Part shown: one piece after another, positions 24,718-36,647 of the stretch
Layout of the letters: each line of letters starts with the position of its first letter
Position numbering within the stretch: position 1 is the first letter of the stretch
Made by a program: the position numbers and the translations under genes
Notes under the pieces: model-generated
The model's input: the letters and a program-made list of their open reading frames with translations, nothing else
Told to the model about the DNA's origin: nothing
The model's database searches: none
NCBI GenBank assembly: GCA_021209875.1
Contig: JAGYVD010000008.1
Span: 3,409,501 to 3,473,500, forward strand
From: Rosellinia necatrix
Taxonomy: Eukaryota > Ascomycota > Sordariomycetes > Xylariales > Xylariaceae
Length of the DNA stretch: 64,000 nt
Direction: 5' to 3'

Positions 24718-26383
24718 ATGACAATGGCCGTTCGCTTGCCCGTAGAGTTCTCCGAATCGTACCTGATATTTCGGAAGTACCCCCGGTTCATCGTATCCCG
24801 TGCCGCGTACGGCCCTGCTTTATTAAGCTTGCAAGAGAGGCTCAATCGCAAGAAGGACAAACTCTTCATTGAGAATCCGAGCGATATTTTCATCCCCACA
24901 CGGGAAATACGGAAAAATGCCCAAGGGCGCTTCGAGATCTCCAAGCTCAACATCATCAGCGAACAGAAGCTGAAAGGATGGCTTGGCGACACCTACGAAC
25001 GCGACTCGAATAACCCCGCCAAATTTGTCGGCGCATTAGCAACCAGGTCGGATCCTCAATGCCGCTTCATGTGAGTTGCGCATGCTCGTGGGCGCATGCG
25101 CATGGATTAACGAGCATCGTCTTAGCTTTCTGGTTACCGACAGTGCGTTGGCGCCGCTCGAAATGACCCATGACTGTCTTCTCCGGATACTCGCCTATCA
25201 CCAAGTCATGCCGACTTACATCGATTTATTAGTGGTATACGGAGCGGAAGAAGAGGATAGGGAGCTCCGGTATAATGCCTTCCGTACTCGAACAACACTT
25301 GTAAATCCCGAACCCGGTGCCGTTATTGCGGACTTGAATAGGTCGGGTAGACAGCATGAGATTTGCTACAACATCAAAGCCGTTGCGTCGAAAGAACCGA
25401 ACAAAAATCAACTTGTCCAGAAACGCTGGCGCATACGCCAATCCGCCGTCTACCATCGGTTTGATCTCGGTACAGGGGCGGCCCTATGGATCATAGCAGA
25501 TCCAAAAAAGGCTACCAAACAAGTGATAGGGGAAATCCTACCTGAAGGCGACATACCTAGCAACTTTGGCTTTGACAGCTTTTCAAAGTCTTTCGATTCC
25601 AGCCTCGACACACACCTTGCACTGGTACAGTGGGCGTCTGACGAATGGCGATGGCATTTACAGTCCCTTGAGGAAACGATTGACAATCTGACCCGCCCTA
25701 TTCTCCTGTTCGACCATCTGAACCCTCTTCAGCCCAGAATTACCCCGCGCGCCGTAACACGTGTCCAAGAATACGAGGACAAGGTGAACGAGGCCATCAT
25801 GGTGATGGAATCGAACATCAAAATTATGAGTTCTCTCCTGTCTTCATACACGGTACTGGTCAATGATAGAAACTTCCCGGCCGCGGAGAGGGTAGCGTGT
25901 AAAGAGGCACTTGGCAGGTTCTCATCACGCATCGGTGAGTTTATTTACGATCTCCAAACCCAGGTTGACCGAGGCAAGATTCTGTCAAAGATTGTCCAAG
26001 ATCGTAAGAATATGGTCCTCCAACAGGCTCAAATGCATAGCGCCGCGAAGCAAGAAAGGCTGGCGGACAGTATGTGGCACTTGGCCGAAAGAGGTCAAAA
26101 GGAAGCTATCGCGATGCGCACCATCACCATAATCACACTCTTTTACCTGCCCCCAACATTCGTCTCAACCTTCTTCAGCACTGACGTTATAAAATATCAA
26201 GACGGTGGGGGAGATCAAGTTTACTTCTCTCTGAGCGCGCTCAAGAGCTTCCTCTACGTCACAATCCCACTGTGGCTTGTCACTATAGTTGGAATTATCT
26301 TCTACTACAAGTGGGAGTCGCGGAGAAGAGAGAAACAAGCACGTGGTCCGCTCTCGCATGACTCATATGTGGTTGGGTATTGA
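24718..26383 (+). CDS. CorA-like Mg2+ transporter-type membrane protein
   Basis: Exons 24718-25070 and 25126-26383 (536 aa). The 55-nt intron (GTGAGT..TAG, branch ATTAAC) gives PQCRFIFLVTDSALAPLEMT, matching the conserved fungal CorA-like layout that ends in RILAYHQVMPTYIDLL. A long soluble N-terminal part is followed by helices with coiled-coil character (about residues 370-450). Two C-terminal membrane segments follow: ITIITLFYLPPTFVSTFFS, and a second, VTIPLWLVTIVGIIFYY, before a basic cytosolic tail. The canonical GMN pore motif of CorA is not present between them (FFSTDVIKYQ instead), as in many fungal paralogues, so metal transport is uncertain. It is the first intact gene right of the retroelement. 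Confidence 0.78.
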
Positions 26384-27269
26384 GAAAAGTGGACAAGGAA
26401 CATGACTGGCACTATTAATCAGCCTGCGCTACTGGCAAGCTGAAAATTTACTCGAAAAAGGATTTGATCCAGCTTCGTATGCTGAGCTAGACGGCTGCCC
26501 ATCTCCCTCACCACCCTCTTAGTTGACCTATATCCTACTACGATATACTGTGCATATGGTACGGTAGAATTGTTGTAGGGTTAGTGGTGTGTCCCAAGCG
26601 CAGCTGATCAGCTCGCAAGGGTTGGAGGGGGTATGGATTGGGTGGCCGGGTGGGATCCCAGAACCGTCGTTTGGCTACACATTTTTTAGCCGTCATCCAG
26701 GCTTCTCTTTATATATTTACTTATTTAATATAGGTTGGGATGTCTTACTTTTTCTTTTCTTTTCTTCCACATTGCCACCGTGTTATCTCGCAGCGACTGG
26801 ATGCCTAATCACTAATTTCAATTTTACGACCTCAAAATGCAGGCTGTGTCAACAGTCCCCCAGGCTGCCAGGAGTTTCTGCAAGTGTCTCCCAGGTAAGA
26901 TCGATCTTTGGTCTAAGACTAATGCAACTAGCTCGCCAGCCGACAGATGCCAAGAATGCCAAGCATGTATATAGTGTAATATCCCAACTAAGCACTATCC
27001 GCCCTCGGACATCAAGGCTCATAGGAAGAACCGCCAGTAAAGCCTATGTAGCCTTGCTCCGTTCCGCTCCCTCTCCCACCATTAGACTACACAATTTTCC
27101 CTAAGCCCCTCGCCTCGTTTCTCTCATACATGTTATAACCTAACTACCCAGTGAGGCATTATAGCATTGCATCGGCGTTAAAACGCATGTTACCAGTACA
27201 GCTCCCTTCTGAAATCACACAGTTGTATTGATTTTCAGCACATCCCTATTCTCTATCCCAATTCCACCC
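26384..27269. other. Intergenic, no supported gene
   Basis: A 171-codon frame (26589-27104) begins at GTG and lacks any recognisable domain; it was not called. The region should contain the promoter of the kinase-vWA gene. Confidence 0.45.
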
Positions 27270-30200
27270 ATGATGGCCCCATTTCCTTTGCTCACCTCTC
27301 CCTCAACCCCGGAGAGTGACTACCAGTCGGCTATCGAGGTTTATTCTCGCGTGAGGGACAGTAATACCCTTCGTGAGGCTGAAGATATCGGTGGTCGCCC
27401 CTTTGTCCTTGTCAACAATGTGACATCTGCTCTTCAATGCCATAGGAGTTGCAGTGACCCAGAAGAGGACCATATCGCACGGTTGCATTATGTCGCCTAT
27501 CGCCGAATTAAGTATCGCCAGCCTAAGCAGAGCCTATCCCAGATCCGTGATCGCCTACCTATTTTCTACACACTACTAGATTTGCATCTCGGACATAAGA
27601 TACATAGATTTGTTGAGAATGGAATCACCTCGTTGCCTATCGATCTTCCAAAGTTGATAAACTTGTTTCGCGGGAAGCACAGAGAACCTTCCTTGGACCC
27701 CAAACGGGCAAATAAATTCTATGAACAACAATGGCGGTGGTGCGCGATGGAATTCACGTGGAGGATGAGTAGCAACGCTCAATCCCATGAGCATATCATC
27801 CCCATCACCAAAAGAAGTCAGATCAACCCCACCAGAGATGGGTTGCCCAGGACCGACAGAAAAGCATCTTTGTGGACCGTTGAAGTTCCGGCAGATTTTG
27901 TTGATAAAAAAACTCAAGAGAAACTCGGATCACTAAACAATATAGACTACAGCGAGGTTGAGGATTCAACCAAAAAGGTAGACGCAGTATGTCACTTCCC
28001 CTTTTGTCCTGACATCAGCAGACAGCTTGCTAATTGACTTATAAAGCGATGTAAATTCGTTGTCAAATGCTTTAGTGAGAGCAGAAGACACGAGTTCGAA
28101 AACGAGAAGAAGATGTACAACATCATCGGCGAGAAAGAAGGCATTGTGCAATGGATCGGATGGTACACGCACCATAAAAGGGAGAGCAACTCAGATACGG
28201 TAAACACCTACTACAACCTCGTTCTTGAATTAGGCGACCAAGATCTCTACAGCGCATTCTATAAGGAAAACCCACCCGTGACCTTTCCGGAGATCCAGGT
28301 ATTCTGGAGATCCATGTCTGACGTGGCGGACGCCCTGGCATCGATCCAGGTTCAGCGTGATCATTCATTCACCACGTATCTGTACAATCCCCTGCCTTCC
28401 CTAACGATCCACCACTAGACTAACTGCATATACATCTAGATGGTACTGCGATATCAAACCCGAGAACATCTTAGATGTCAGGGGTCGTTTTAAGCTGGCG
28501 GATCCCGGCGAGGCTCGACATCACGTCACTCCATCGCCACTTGGTGAGCAAATAGGGGAGGTGCGTAAGGCGTCGGTCCCTGGAGGTACCAGAAGCTTCG
28601 GTAAGCCTTCCTAGCCGGCCTTTCGGAATAATGTGGTCTTGCGTAGGCTCTAACTGGCCATGGGTGACAGCGGCTCCAGAAAAGTTCGCTGGACCAAATG
28701 AAGTGACTCAAGGGAGTGACATCTGGTCCCTCGGGTGTGTGTTCTCTGTGGCAGCCACATACGTCGTCCTAGGAAAAGAGGGTGTGAAACAGTACCGGCT
28801 GCTGCGCCAGGCCGCGACGGGTGGATCGACTGATCTTGCTAGCGACCAATTCCACAACACAGAGCGGGTTCTACAAGAGGTCACTCATTGGCATCAGTAC
28901 CTAAGGAACAACCTCAGAAAAAACGACTGTTACACCGATAAAATTCTCGATATAATCGACAATGAGATGCTAATTATGCCTGGGGAGGCTAGAATCAGTG
29001 GCCAAAAACTGAGTCAGATGCTCACGGACATTGACAGGGGAGCAATCCAGTCGACTGCCAGTTTCCCGGACTACATAGCTGAATTTATTGACAAAGTAGC
29101 GCGCATGCCGGAATCCACAACCTCGGGATCGGAGGATATTTCTAGATCGATACCTGAAAGCGGGACGGAGCTGTTTTCCGAAGGCCTTCTCTACCCATCA
29201 CGACGGTCGGAAGGGCGCCCTTTTTCTCGCGTAACACATCCCTATAATGACGCTCTTCGTGGTGTCGGAACAGGGGTTGGCCATGTTCCCGACCTAGCCA
29301 TCCCCGAAAGGGTCTCAGGCTTCTTTTCACAAGACCAACGCGTGGTAACATCATTCGATCGTTCCCCCCACCAAACCCCGCCGCAGCCAGAGCCTCCTAC
29401 TACATTTTGGGAAGTCAAGGCTAGTATGGAGGAATTTAGGTCAAATCACCAAACGCGGAGTTTTCGGGATTATTTACGCGGTAGATCATCCGTGTATGGG
29501 AAGCCATTAGGTGGTAAAGAGGATCAACCAATACACCATTTCGAGAACCGAGACTTGGTATGGTGACGGAGCTTATGACGCCGATGAACTAGCTGAAAGT
29601 TAATATATTTTTAGGTTTATCTCGTCGATAATGCGTCGTCTATGAAGCCGTTCTGGGAACATGCTACATTCCTCCTCGAAGTGCTCGTGGCCCGATCGCT
29701 AGGCTATGATGATAACGGTATGGAACTTCGATTCACGAATGAGTTGGACGAGAAGTGGAGACTTAAACCCAAGCCGAAACAAAATACGAAAGCATTTGTC
29801 AAGAAAATGGCCGACGCAGCTCCTAACAAGCATCAATATCCTCCGACCCTAACAGATATGAGCGCGATTTTAAGCGTAATTCTAGGAGATCATTCAAGAA
29901 ACAATACTGAAGGCAAGACACTGAAGAGGCACCTCACGATAATAGTACTTACGGACGGCCTATGGGGGGGAAATGACGAGAACGCCGTTGACGACTATCT
30001 CACCACATTTATTAAAAGAATACCGAAAGAAAACTGGACACCAAGAAACCAGTCCCGAGGTTCTACTGCCAACAAACAGCCCCTATCACGCCCCCGACCA
30101 ATTTCTATCCAGTTTATACGCTTCGGCCATCACCCGGGCGCCATCTCTCGCCTCAATCGACTAGATAATGAGTTAAAAGACAGACCGGAGCTCGTAGGAA

Positions 30201-30770
30201 CGTCCATTCCGTATGTGCTCCCAGCTGGTATGCTCACAGTTCCGCATGGCACCCAACTGAAACTTTGATAGAGACATAATTGATACCGAAGACGCCAACG
30301 GGGACGTATACAAGATGTTCCTCGGGAGCTTTATCGAGGATTTTGACAACAAACCCATCCAGGGTACTACGGCCATCAGCACCACGAGCGGCCATAGCGC
30401 TACGTCGCCTACCAACGTTTTAGATATGAGTAAAGTGTCTTTGGGCGAGTACCAAACAACAACATCGCCAACTCTTCTTTCGCCAGACGGGCAGCTTTCT
30501 CCCGGGTATCGACAATCGTTAGCGCCGGGCTCTTCATGGCAACAGCAAGCATACCTACCGTCTCAGACGCCCCGAACGGACGAACCGATGCAATTACCAC
30601 CAGCGCACCACACCCCCTACTGGTCCGGCGAGAGTATGTCCCGTCCCCGAGAGAGCAGCGCCTACAGTCAGTATTATACGGTGCCAGGGGGAGGGTCGCA
30701 TCGACCAGATAGCCAGGCCGCTTTTTCTCAGTCCAAATACCGATCTTTTGATCATCCGAACAAAATATAG
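27270..30770 (+). CDS. Kinase-like domain fused to vWA domain
   Basis: Six exons: 27270-27986, 28047-28375, 28440-28600, 28671-29557, 29615-30210, 30272-30770 (1,062 aa). All five introns are GT..AG, 57-70 nt. Residues 240-560 are a protein-kinase-like fold: FVVKCF (Lys about 246), ENEKKMYNII (alphaC Glu), WYCDIKPENIL (catalytic-loop Asp about 353, with Lys and Asn), LADPGEA in place of DFG, and an APE motif made across intron 4. A conserved segment SDIWSLGCVFS follows. From about residue 699 a von Willebrand A domain starts: VYLVDNASSMKPF is the metal-site loop (D-x-A-x-S, first Ser replaced by Ala), and IIVLTDGLWGGND is the second loop. The tail is Ser/Pro/Gln-rich. The role is unknown; a signalling or surveillance protein is my inference. 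It starts 2.99 kb from the retroelement. Confidence 0.8.
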
Positions 30771-31921
30771 AGCCACCTCTTGTTGCCTCCGATAAGCCTC
30801 TGAGATGACTCAAAGTGCTATTGCATGGGACGAAATAGGCGCCATGAACACGCACACACATCTCCCATCGTCGGGCTTCTGGGACGGCCATCTCCGCTTA
30901 CCGAAAACTAGTCAGGTGGCACTCCGATGGCTTGATACTAGACCAGGCCCAGCACTCCCAATGATTCTCATATTAGTGTGTTTAAACATGCCCCGTAAAA
31001 CATGTTTCAGTACGAGTTAGTATATCAGGACGAGGATCTTATGAACGGTAAGCAATGACTCCAACCAATAACACCATCGTGACATGAGACTAACCGTGTC
31101 CCCGAAGCTCTCGCACCTCATGGTCAATCCGGACCATACTCGCAGATAGTCCATCTCTCGGTCAATAGACAAAAAGAGCTGACACGTGGATAAAATATGT
31201 CCAGTCGAAACTGTGGTGGCCTTGGACATGTGCACGATGGCGTCTTGATATAAGCTGTTGATAAATCGACTCCTGTTTGGTCGCATATAACTGCTGGTGA
31301 TGTTATGTAACTATAAGAACCACCAAAATTGGATTACATGACGAAATATCAGTTTGTCCCACGTCTATAGGCCGTCGATGTAGTGAACAATCGTGTTTAG
31401 TCGGGATCTTTATTGCACTGGAGATATATAGAACGGAAGGGCTCGCGTTATCCGTGTTGCCTGGCAACCAGCCGCGATATAACTGCTTGAGATCAACCAG
31501 CGCCCGCTTTGTATTCAAACACGTATCCAGGTCTAAGACGGTGCATAATTCAAATGCCGGTTCTGCGGTGTTCTCTGTAGACGAATGTATGTATATAGCA
31601 TGTCGCATATACGTACGAATTTATCCGGAAAGGTTATGATTAACTCCCGGTATTTCGACGAAGATCATACACAGTAGTGGCTACTTATGAGGAGCCGACG
31701 TCCTCTCACTGACGCCACTCTATGAATATACAAACAAAAGATTTCCAAATATTCACATGTAAAGGAACGAATAAATCACTGAGACACTGGCCAGCGGTCG
31801 AAAATTACGAGGATTGAACTAAGTGTACTCACCTATTGGGCAAGGTAAGCTACGCACGGGTATATATCGTTCATTTGGCGAGTACGAAGCATTAAGCCGT
31901 GACGTTTTCACCACCTACGCG
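30771..31921. other. Intergenic, no supported gene
   Basis: Only short, mutually contradictory frames on both strands. No repeat or RNA gene recognised. Confidence 0.45.
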
Positions 31922-32440
31922 GATGTAAGTTTGGCTAGCCCCGTCCTGACGCGTCAATGATGCTCAAAGGCATCATCACTACCATCGTCGAGAATCTGGC
32001 TCCATGTCCAGATCGACTTCGTACCTCTGCGGCTGTGGCGGTGGGATGGCTTGCAGCTTTGGCTTCTTTTCCGTGCCTTCGACATCGGCGAAAGGCTTAG
32101 ATGCTAGAATCTTGCGTCTGATCTCTTCCATTTCGGCCTCGGTCCTTCGTCGTCCCCTTTCTTCTTTTCCAGTTTGGCTAGCCCCGTCCTGTCCGTGATG
32201 GGGGTCGCGTCAATGATGCTGTCAAAGGCATCGTCGGCATCACCGTCATTGAGCCATCGTTAATCTACTTGTCGCCGTACCGGAGACCTCGAAACCTCGT
32301 GCCAGATCGACTTCGGTCACCTCTCGCCGTGTGGCAGGACAGAGCACAAGGCTGTCCTTTCCCCAGCTTTCGGCTCCTCTAAAGGGCATTAGACGCGACC
32401 ATATCCGTCTTGGAAGTCGTATATTCTTCAATGATTAGGA
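31922..32440 (-). pseudogene. Relic of a gene with a tandemly duplicated segment
   Basis: On the minus strand, 32245-32160 reads DAFDSIIDATPITDRTGLAKLE. It continues after a one-base frame change as RRRTEAEMEEIRRKILASKP, then RYEVDLDMEPDSRR and a stop near 31985. This is the layout of a small acidic/basic fungal protein (it reminds me of the DUF1770 family, weakly). Parts occur twice on the plus strand: TTTGGCTAGCCCCGTCCTG at 31930-31950 and again at 32172-32192, each followed by a CGCGTCAATGATGCT element and later by CCAGATCGACTTCG. Frame breaks, stops and the partial tandem copy argue for a dead, duplicated fragment. No intact start was found. Confidence 0.45.
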
Positions 32441-33104
32441 GAGTCCAAAATTGTAACCTGTAACGGGCCTATATGGATGGAGGGGCATTAGTCACTTCAC
32501 TTAGGTGTTATTGCGGATTGATTACGGCTATGTCGATAAGTGGTGGTGGGGTTATGCCTCGTTAATGCAACTACGAAATAGCTACGAAATAAGAGTACAG
32601 GCACTCAGTAACTACATAACTAGGTACCTGGAGAGGCATAAAATTAAGGCAGGTGGCCACCTATGCCAGTCCAATCAACATCCTCTCAATTCCGCCGGTG
32701 TGCCTACCCGGGATTAATCCGCCATCGTTGCCATCCTCTCTGTCCATTTCGGCTGCTTCTCTCATGGCCATATCGTCTGTCCACTATATGACTGCCTAGC
32801 GGCAGACCTTGTTGGCGCCATCATCACCCTACCGTGACCGGTAATCCGGGCCATCTTCTTCGTCTTCGAGTTCGTCCTCCGTCAAGTCCTCTCCCGTCGC
32901 ATATCTTGCCTGTTGCGACAGGGATCGGCCCCGCCACAGCCAACAGCAGACAGCGTCGATACCAGTAGCGACAGCCCGAAGGACAAGAAGAGACAACAAC
33001 CACAGCAGTGCACGGCAATAAGGAGCGGAGAAGCAGGGAGAGAGGAGGTCGAAGGAGAGCATAGGCGAGAGAAGACCACAGCAGAGCGCGCGCAAGGAAG
33101 CACT
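32441..33104. other. 5' flank of the GGA adaptor gene
   Basis: No gene. Purine-rich DNA (AGAGAGGAGGTCG-like) precedes the ATG at 33105 and is probably the 5' leader. Confidence 0.45.
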
Positions 33105-35299
33105 ATGGAGGCCGCCTCTGCTCGTGCCGCGGCGCGGGACCGCTGGGGCGAGATGGGATACCCGCGGCCGTCGCAGCTCCAGCGCTTCATCGCCAGCGCC
33201 TGCAGCCCCGAGAACTACGAGCCCAACCTCGCCCTCAACCTCGAGATCGCCGACCTCATCAACAGCAAGAAGGGCACCGCCCCGCGCGAGGCCGCCGTCG
33301 CCATCGTCAACTCCATCAACTCCCGCAACCCCAGCGTCGGCCTGCTCGCCCTCAGCCTGCTCGACATCTGCGTCAAGAACTGCGGCTATCCCTTCCATCT
33401 CCAGATCAGCGCCAAGGAGTTCCTGAACGAGCTCGTCCGCCGCTTCCCCGAGCGCCCCCCCTTCCGCTACACCCGCGTCCAGAACAGGATCCTCGAGGCC
33501 ATCGAGGAGTGGCGCAGCACCATATGCGAGACGAGCCGCTACAAGGAGGACCTGGGCTTCATCCGCGACATGCACCGCCTGTTGAGCTACAAGGGCTACC
33601 AATTCCCCGAGGTCAGGAGGGACGACGTCGCCGTCTTGAACCCGAGCGACGTAAGTGTCTGGGGTCCCGTTGCGACGGGGGGAGAGCCCGCAGGCAGCGA
33701 GATGGAGAAACTAACACGCTTTCTAGGCTCTCAAATCGGCCGAGGAGATGGAAGAGGAGGAACGCGAGGCACAGTCCGCCAAGCTTCAAGAGCTGATTCG
33801 GCGGGGTGCGCCCGAGGACCTGCAAGAGGCCAACCGACTCATGAAGATCATGGCTGGCTACGACACGAGGTCCAAGACGGATTACCGCGCCAAGGCCGCC
33901 GAGGAGGTAGGGAAGATTCAGGCCAAAGCCCGTCTGTTGGAAGAGAGGCTGGCCGCCTTCCAACCCGGCGATACCGTGACCGACGGCGACGTCTTCGACG
34001 ATCTGGCCGCCTCGCTTCAGAGCGCACAGCCCAAGATCCAAAAGATGTGCGAGGAGGAATCAGACGACCACGAGGCCGTCGCCAAGCTATTCGAGATCAA
34101 CGATAGCATACACCGGACCGTCGAGAGGTGGAAGCTATTAAAGAAGGGCGACATCGAGGGGGCAAACAAACTGGCGCAAGGGGCGCCGATCCCGGCGGCC
34201 TCGGCCGCCGCCGGCAAGGCGAAGGCCCCAGCATCCAACGACTTCTCCTTAATCGATTTCGACGCTGACTCCGGGGCGAACGGCGCCACCGGCGACGCCG
34301 CGTCGTCCTCCCAGGTAGCGGGCGTGGAGAATGACCTACTGGGATTGTCGCTAGGAGACTCTAGTATTGGCTTCGGGCAGGGCGGCGGTATTTCCCTTGG
34401 TTTTGGTGCAAATCAAAGTTGGTCAACCCCCCATTATGTCGGCGATCGGCCATGCACCCTACAAGCGCAAATGAACCCTGACTAATTCATCACAGACATT
34501 CCGGGGCCCGCTCTTCTATCATCGCTGACGCAGAACAGCACCGCGAAGGGGCCAACACCGACCCCCACCCCGCCTCCTTTCTCTCCGTACGCGGGATTTG
34601 CCTCCAAGCCGTCAGCATCACAGTCCACCACGCCACAGCCTCCTCTAGGTCAATATGCTGCCTTCTCGCAACCAACCCCAAGGACAAGCGATCCGTTCGC
34701 AGCTCTCGGATCGTCGCAATTCTCGTCAAAACCGGTCACTCCCCAGCCCCAGCCTCTGGCAGCAGCGCCTCCCGTTACCGGCGATGACGAGGAGTGGTCA
34801 TTTTCCTCTGCTCTCCCGCCGGAGGCGTCTTCTGTTCCGCGTGACCACGAGGCCGTCGTGAGCAATGGCCTCCTCCGAATTCATATGAAAGCCGCCAGGG
34901 CACCGCAGGCGTCCAACGCACTAACATTGTTGTTTTCATTCTCCAATGCGTCGCCACAGCAGATCGGGGATTTACATTTTCAATTAGCCGTAACCAAGGT
35001 AAACATTATCTGGATTCACCAACCAGCCTCTCTCTATTCCTTGGGATTTATATGCCCATCATTCGATCGTCGCTGACGCTAACGAACAACAGGGTTACGA
35101 ACTTAAACTTCAGCCACAGACGGGTCGGATCCTGCAGCCCAACCAGGACAGTGGCGTGACGCAGGTGATCCAAGTGTGGTACACGGGCGATACAACGAGA
35201 AAGGTGGATAGCACACGGTTGCGGTGGCGCGTGAGTTACAGATGGGGGGCCGAGGTCAAGGCAGAGACGGGGGAGATTCCAGAATTCAGCATTGCGTAG
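33105..35299 (+). CDS. GGA-type ADP-ribosylation-factor-binding clathrin adaptor (VHS-GAT-GAE)
   Basis: Four exons: 33105-33650, 33727-34417, 34496-34998, 35093-35299 (648 aa). The VHS domain (about residues 15-150) includes NSKKGTAPREAAVAIV and LLDICVKNCGYPFH. The GAT domain (about 185-330) includes LQELIRRGAPEDLQEANRLM, followed by a three-helix bundle. A Pro/Ser-rich hinge with IDFD and DPFAAL-type clathrin/adaptor peptides follows, then a C-terminal GAE ear from about 540 (GLLRIHMKAARAP to WRVSYRWG). The protein sorts cargo from the trans-Golgi network to endosomes with Arf-GTP, like yeast Gga1/Gga2. The intron 2 donor is GTTGGT, chosen because it restores FGANQNIPGPALL; GTGCAA seven bases upstream is the alternative. 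Translation start is the first in-frame ATG. Confidence 0.9.
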
Positions 35300-36647
35300 A
35301 GTAGACCGGTTGACGGCGATGACTCCGAAAATTCAAATGCAAAATGAAAGATGCCACACGCTGTGCCTTCAACAGAGTTATATAGCGCATCCTCAAAGAA
35401 AGCGAGACAGGAATAGGACCTAACAAGTATATATATATCTGGTCTATCGGCGGATGAATTAAAACGATATTGTATTCACCAAGGCTCGACGGTGACATTT
35501 GTTAGGCTTAGTGGTCACTATTGCCTTAGGGGTTATAACTAAATAGGAAAGAAAAGATGGGGAGAGAATGGGGGAAAGGGGGGGACGATGATAATGCGTA
35601 TAGATACGGTTAAGAGGAAAATACAAATATATGTTGAACAAATATGTATGGTTTACAGTTGACAAGAGATACAAGTGTCAGTACGCCAACTTGCCACGAC
35701 AATACGGCACACCCCAGCCAATATCACAGGCTTTACCTTATTGAATCACGATGAGATTTTACCTGGGCCATGCTTCATTTGACCTGAGCAAAACTTGCCC
35801 AACCTCCGATCTACGTATTACCGTAGAGCACTGAAATGCGCGGAGAGCGGCCGTCTGATTGTCGGAATTCATAGGGCCCCGATGGAGCTCACTCTCCGGC
35901 CTATTGAGCACGTGTATTTTCTCGCATGTCCCTGTCGTCATATCCGTGCAGGAATCACATCTTCGTCCGTTCGTAAAAGGCCACCAGATGGCTCAAGGTT
36001 GATGTTTTGATTCAGATGCTGTCTACATACTTTATGCATACCTACTTGATGTTGGTACGTTAGTCGCTGTTCATATAGGAGCTGTTAGTTCACCCAAGTA
36101 TGTGGAAGTGGCTGTTATGGAATGCGATTATCGAGACAATCTAGTACGTGGGACCTCGAACTGAGGTGGTCGGCGGGTGGTAAGCGCAAGGTCAACCTGG
36201 TTCGATCTCCAGAAAGTTGGAATTGTGCGATGTACAGAATGAGTGAATCTATGATGCATCTCGTCAGATAGAATAACGGGCGACAAAACGGGCCGCCCAT
36301 ATGTTCGGGGGAGTTGAGACTAGGGGTGGTCGCGTCAGACTACCTAAATATACACGATATGGCCAGCCGCGGTACCAGGTTCGATCACGCCTTCCGTCTA
36401 TGTATGTCCCCTTTTCCCATCCCTCTAGACCGTAGTGCGAGGTAGCCTCTCATGCCGGCATGCCATGCCATGCCCCTAATATGCTTATTATCTATATATC
36501 GTACAGCTCTCTTTTGCGCAACTACCCCCATCTATACCGAGTCACTGATCACCGCTCCGCGGTGACGTCGTGACTGAATTAGGACCGAGGTCTTCTTGAT
36601 CATCAAAAGACAGCCGTGCACTGCATGCATCCATCAACCAGGCGGGC
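35300..36647. other. Convergent intergenic region
   Basis: 3' flanks of the GGA gene and the mitochondrial IF-2 gene. I see no open frame of note and no repeat. Short stretches resembling a tRNA T-loop (GGTTCGATC at about 36200 and 36382) lack the remaining arms. Confidence 0.5.

Noticed and set aside
26589..27104. 171-codon frame between the CorA-like and kinase-vWA genes
   Set aside because: Begins at GTG; a single hydrophobic stretch comes from T-rich DNA; no recognisable protein.
32913..33104. In-frame extension upstream of the GGA start
   Set aside because: Starts at TTG and is Ser/Gln/Lys-biased; the VHS domain is complete from the ATG at 33105.
36190..36400. Two T-loop-like strings (GGTTCGATC)
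   Set aside because: The other tRNA arms are missing and neither string sits in a foldable cloverleaf that I can draw.
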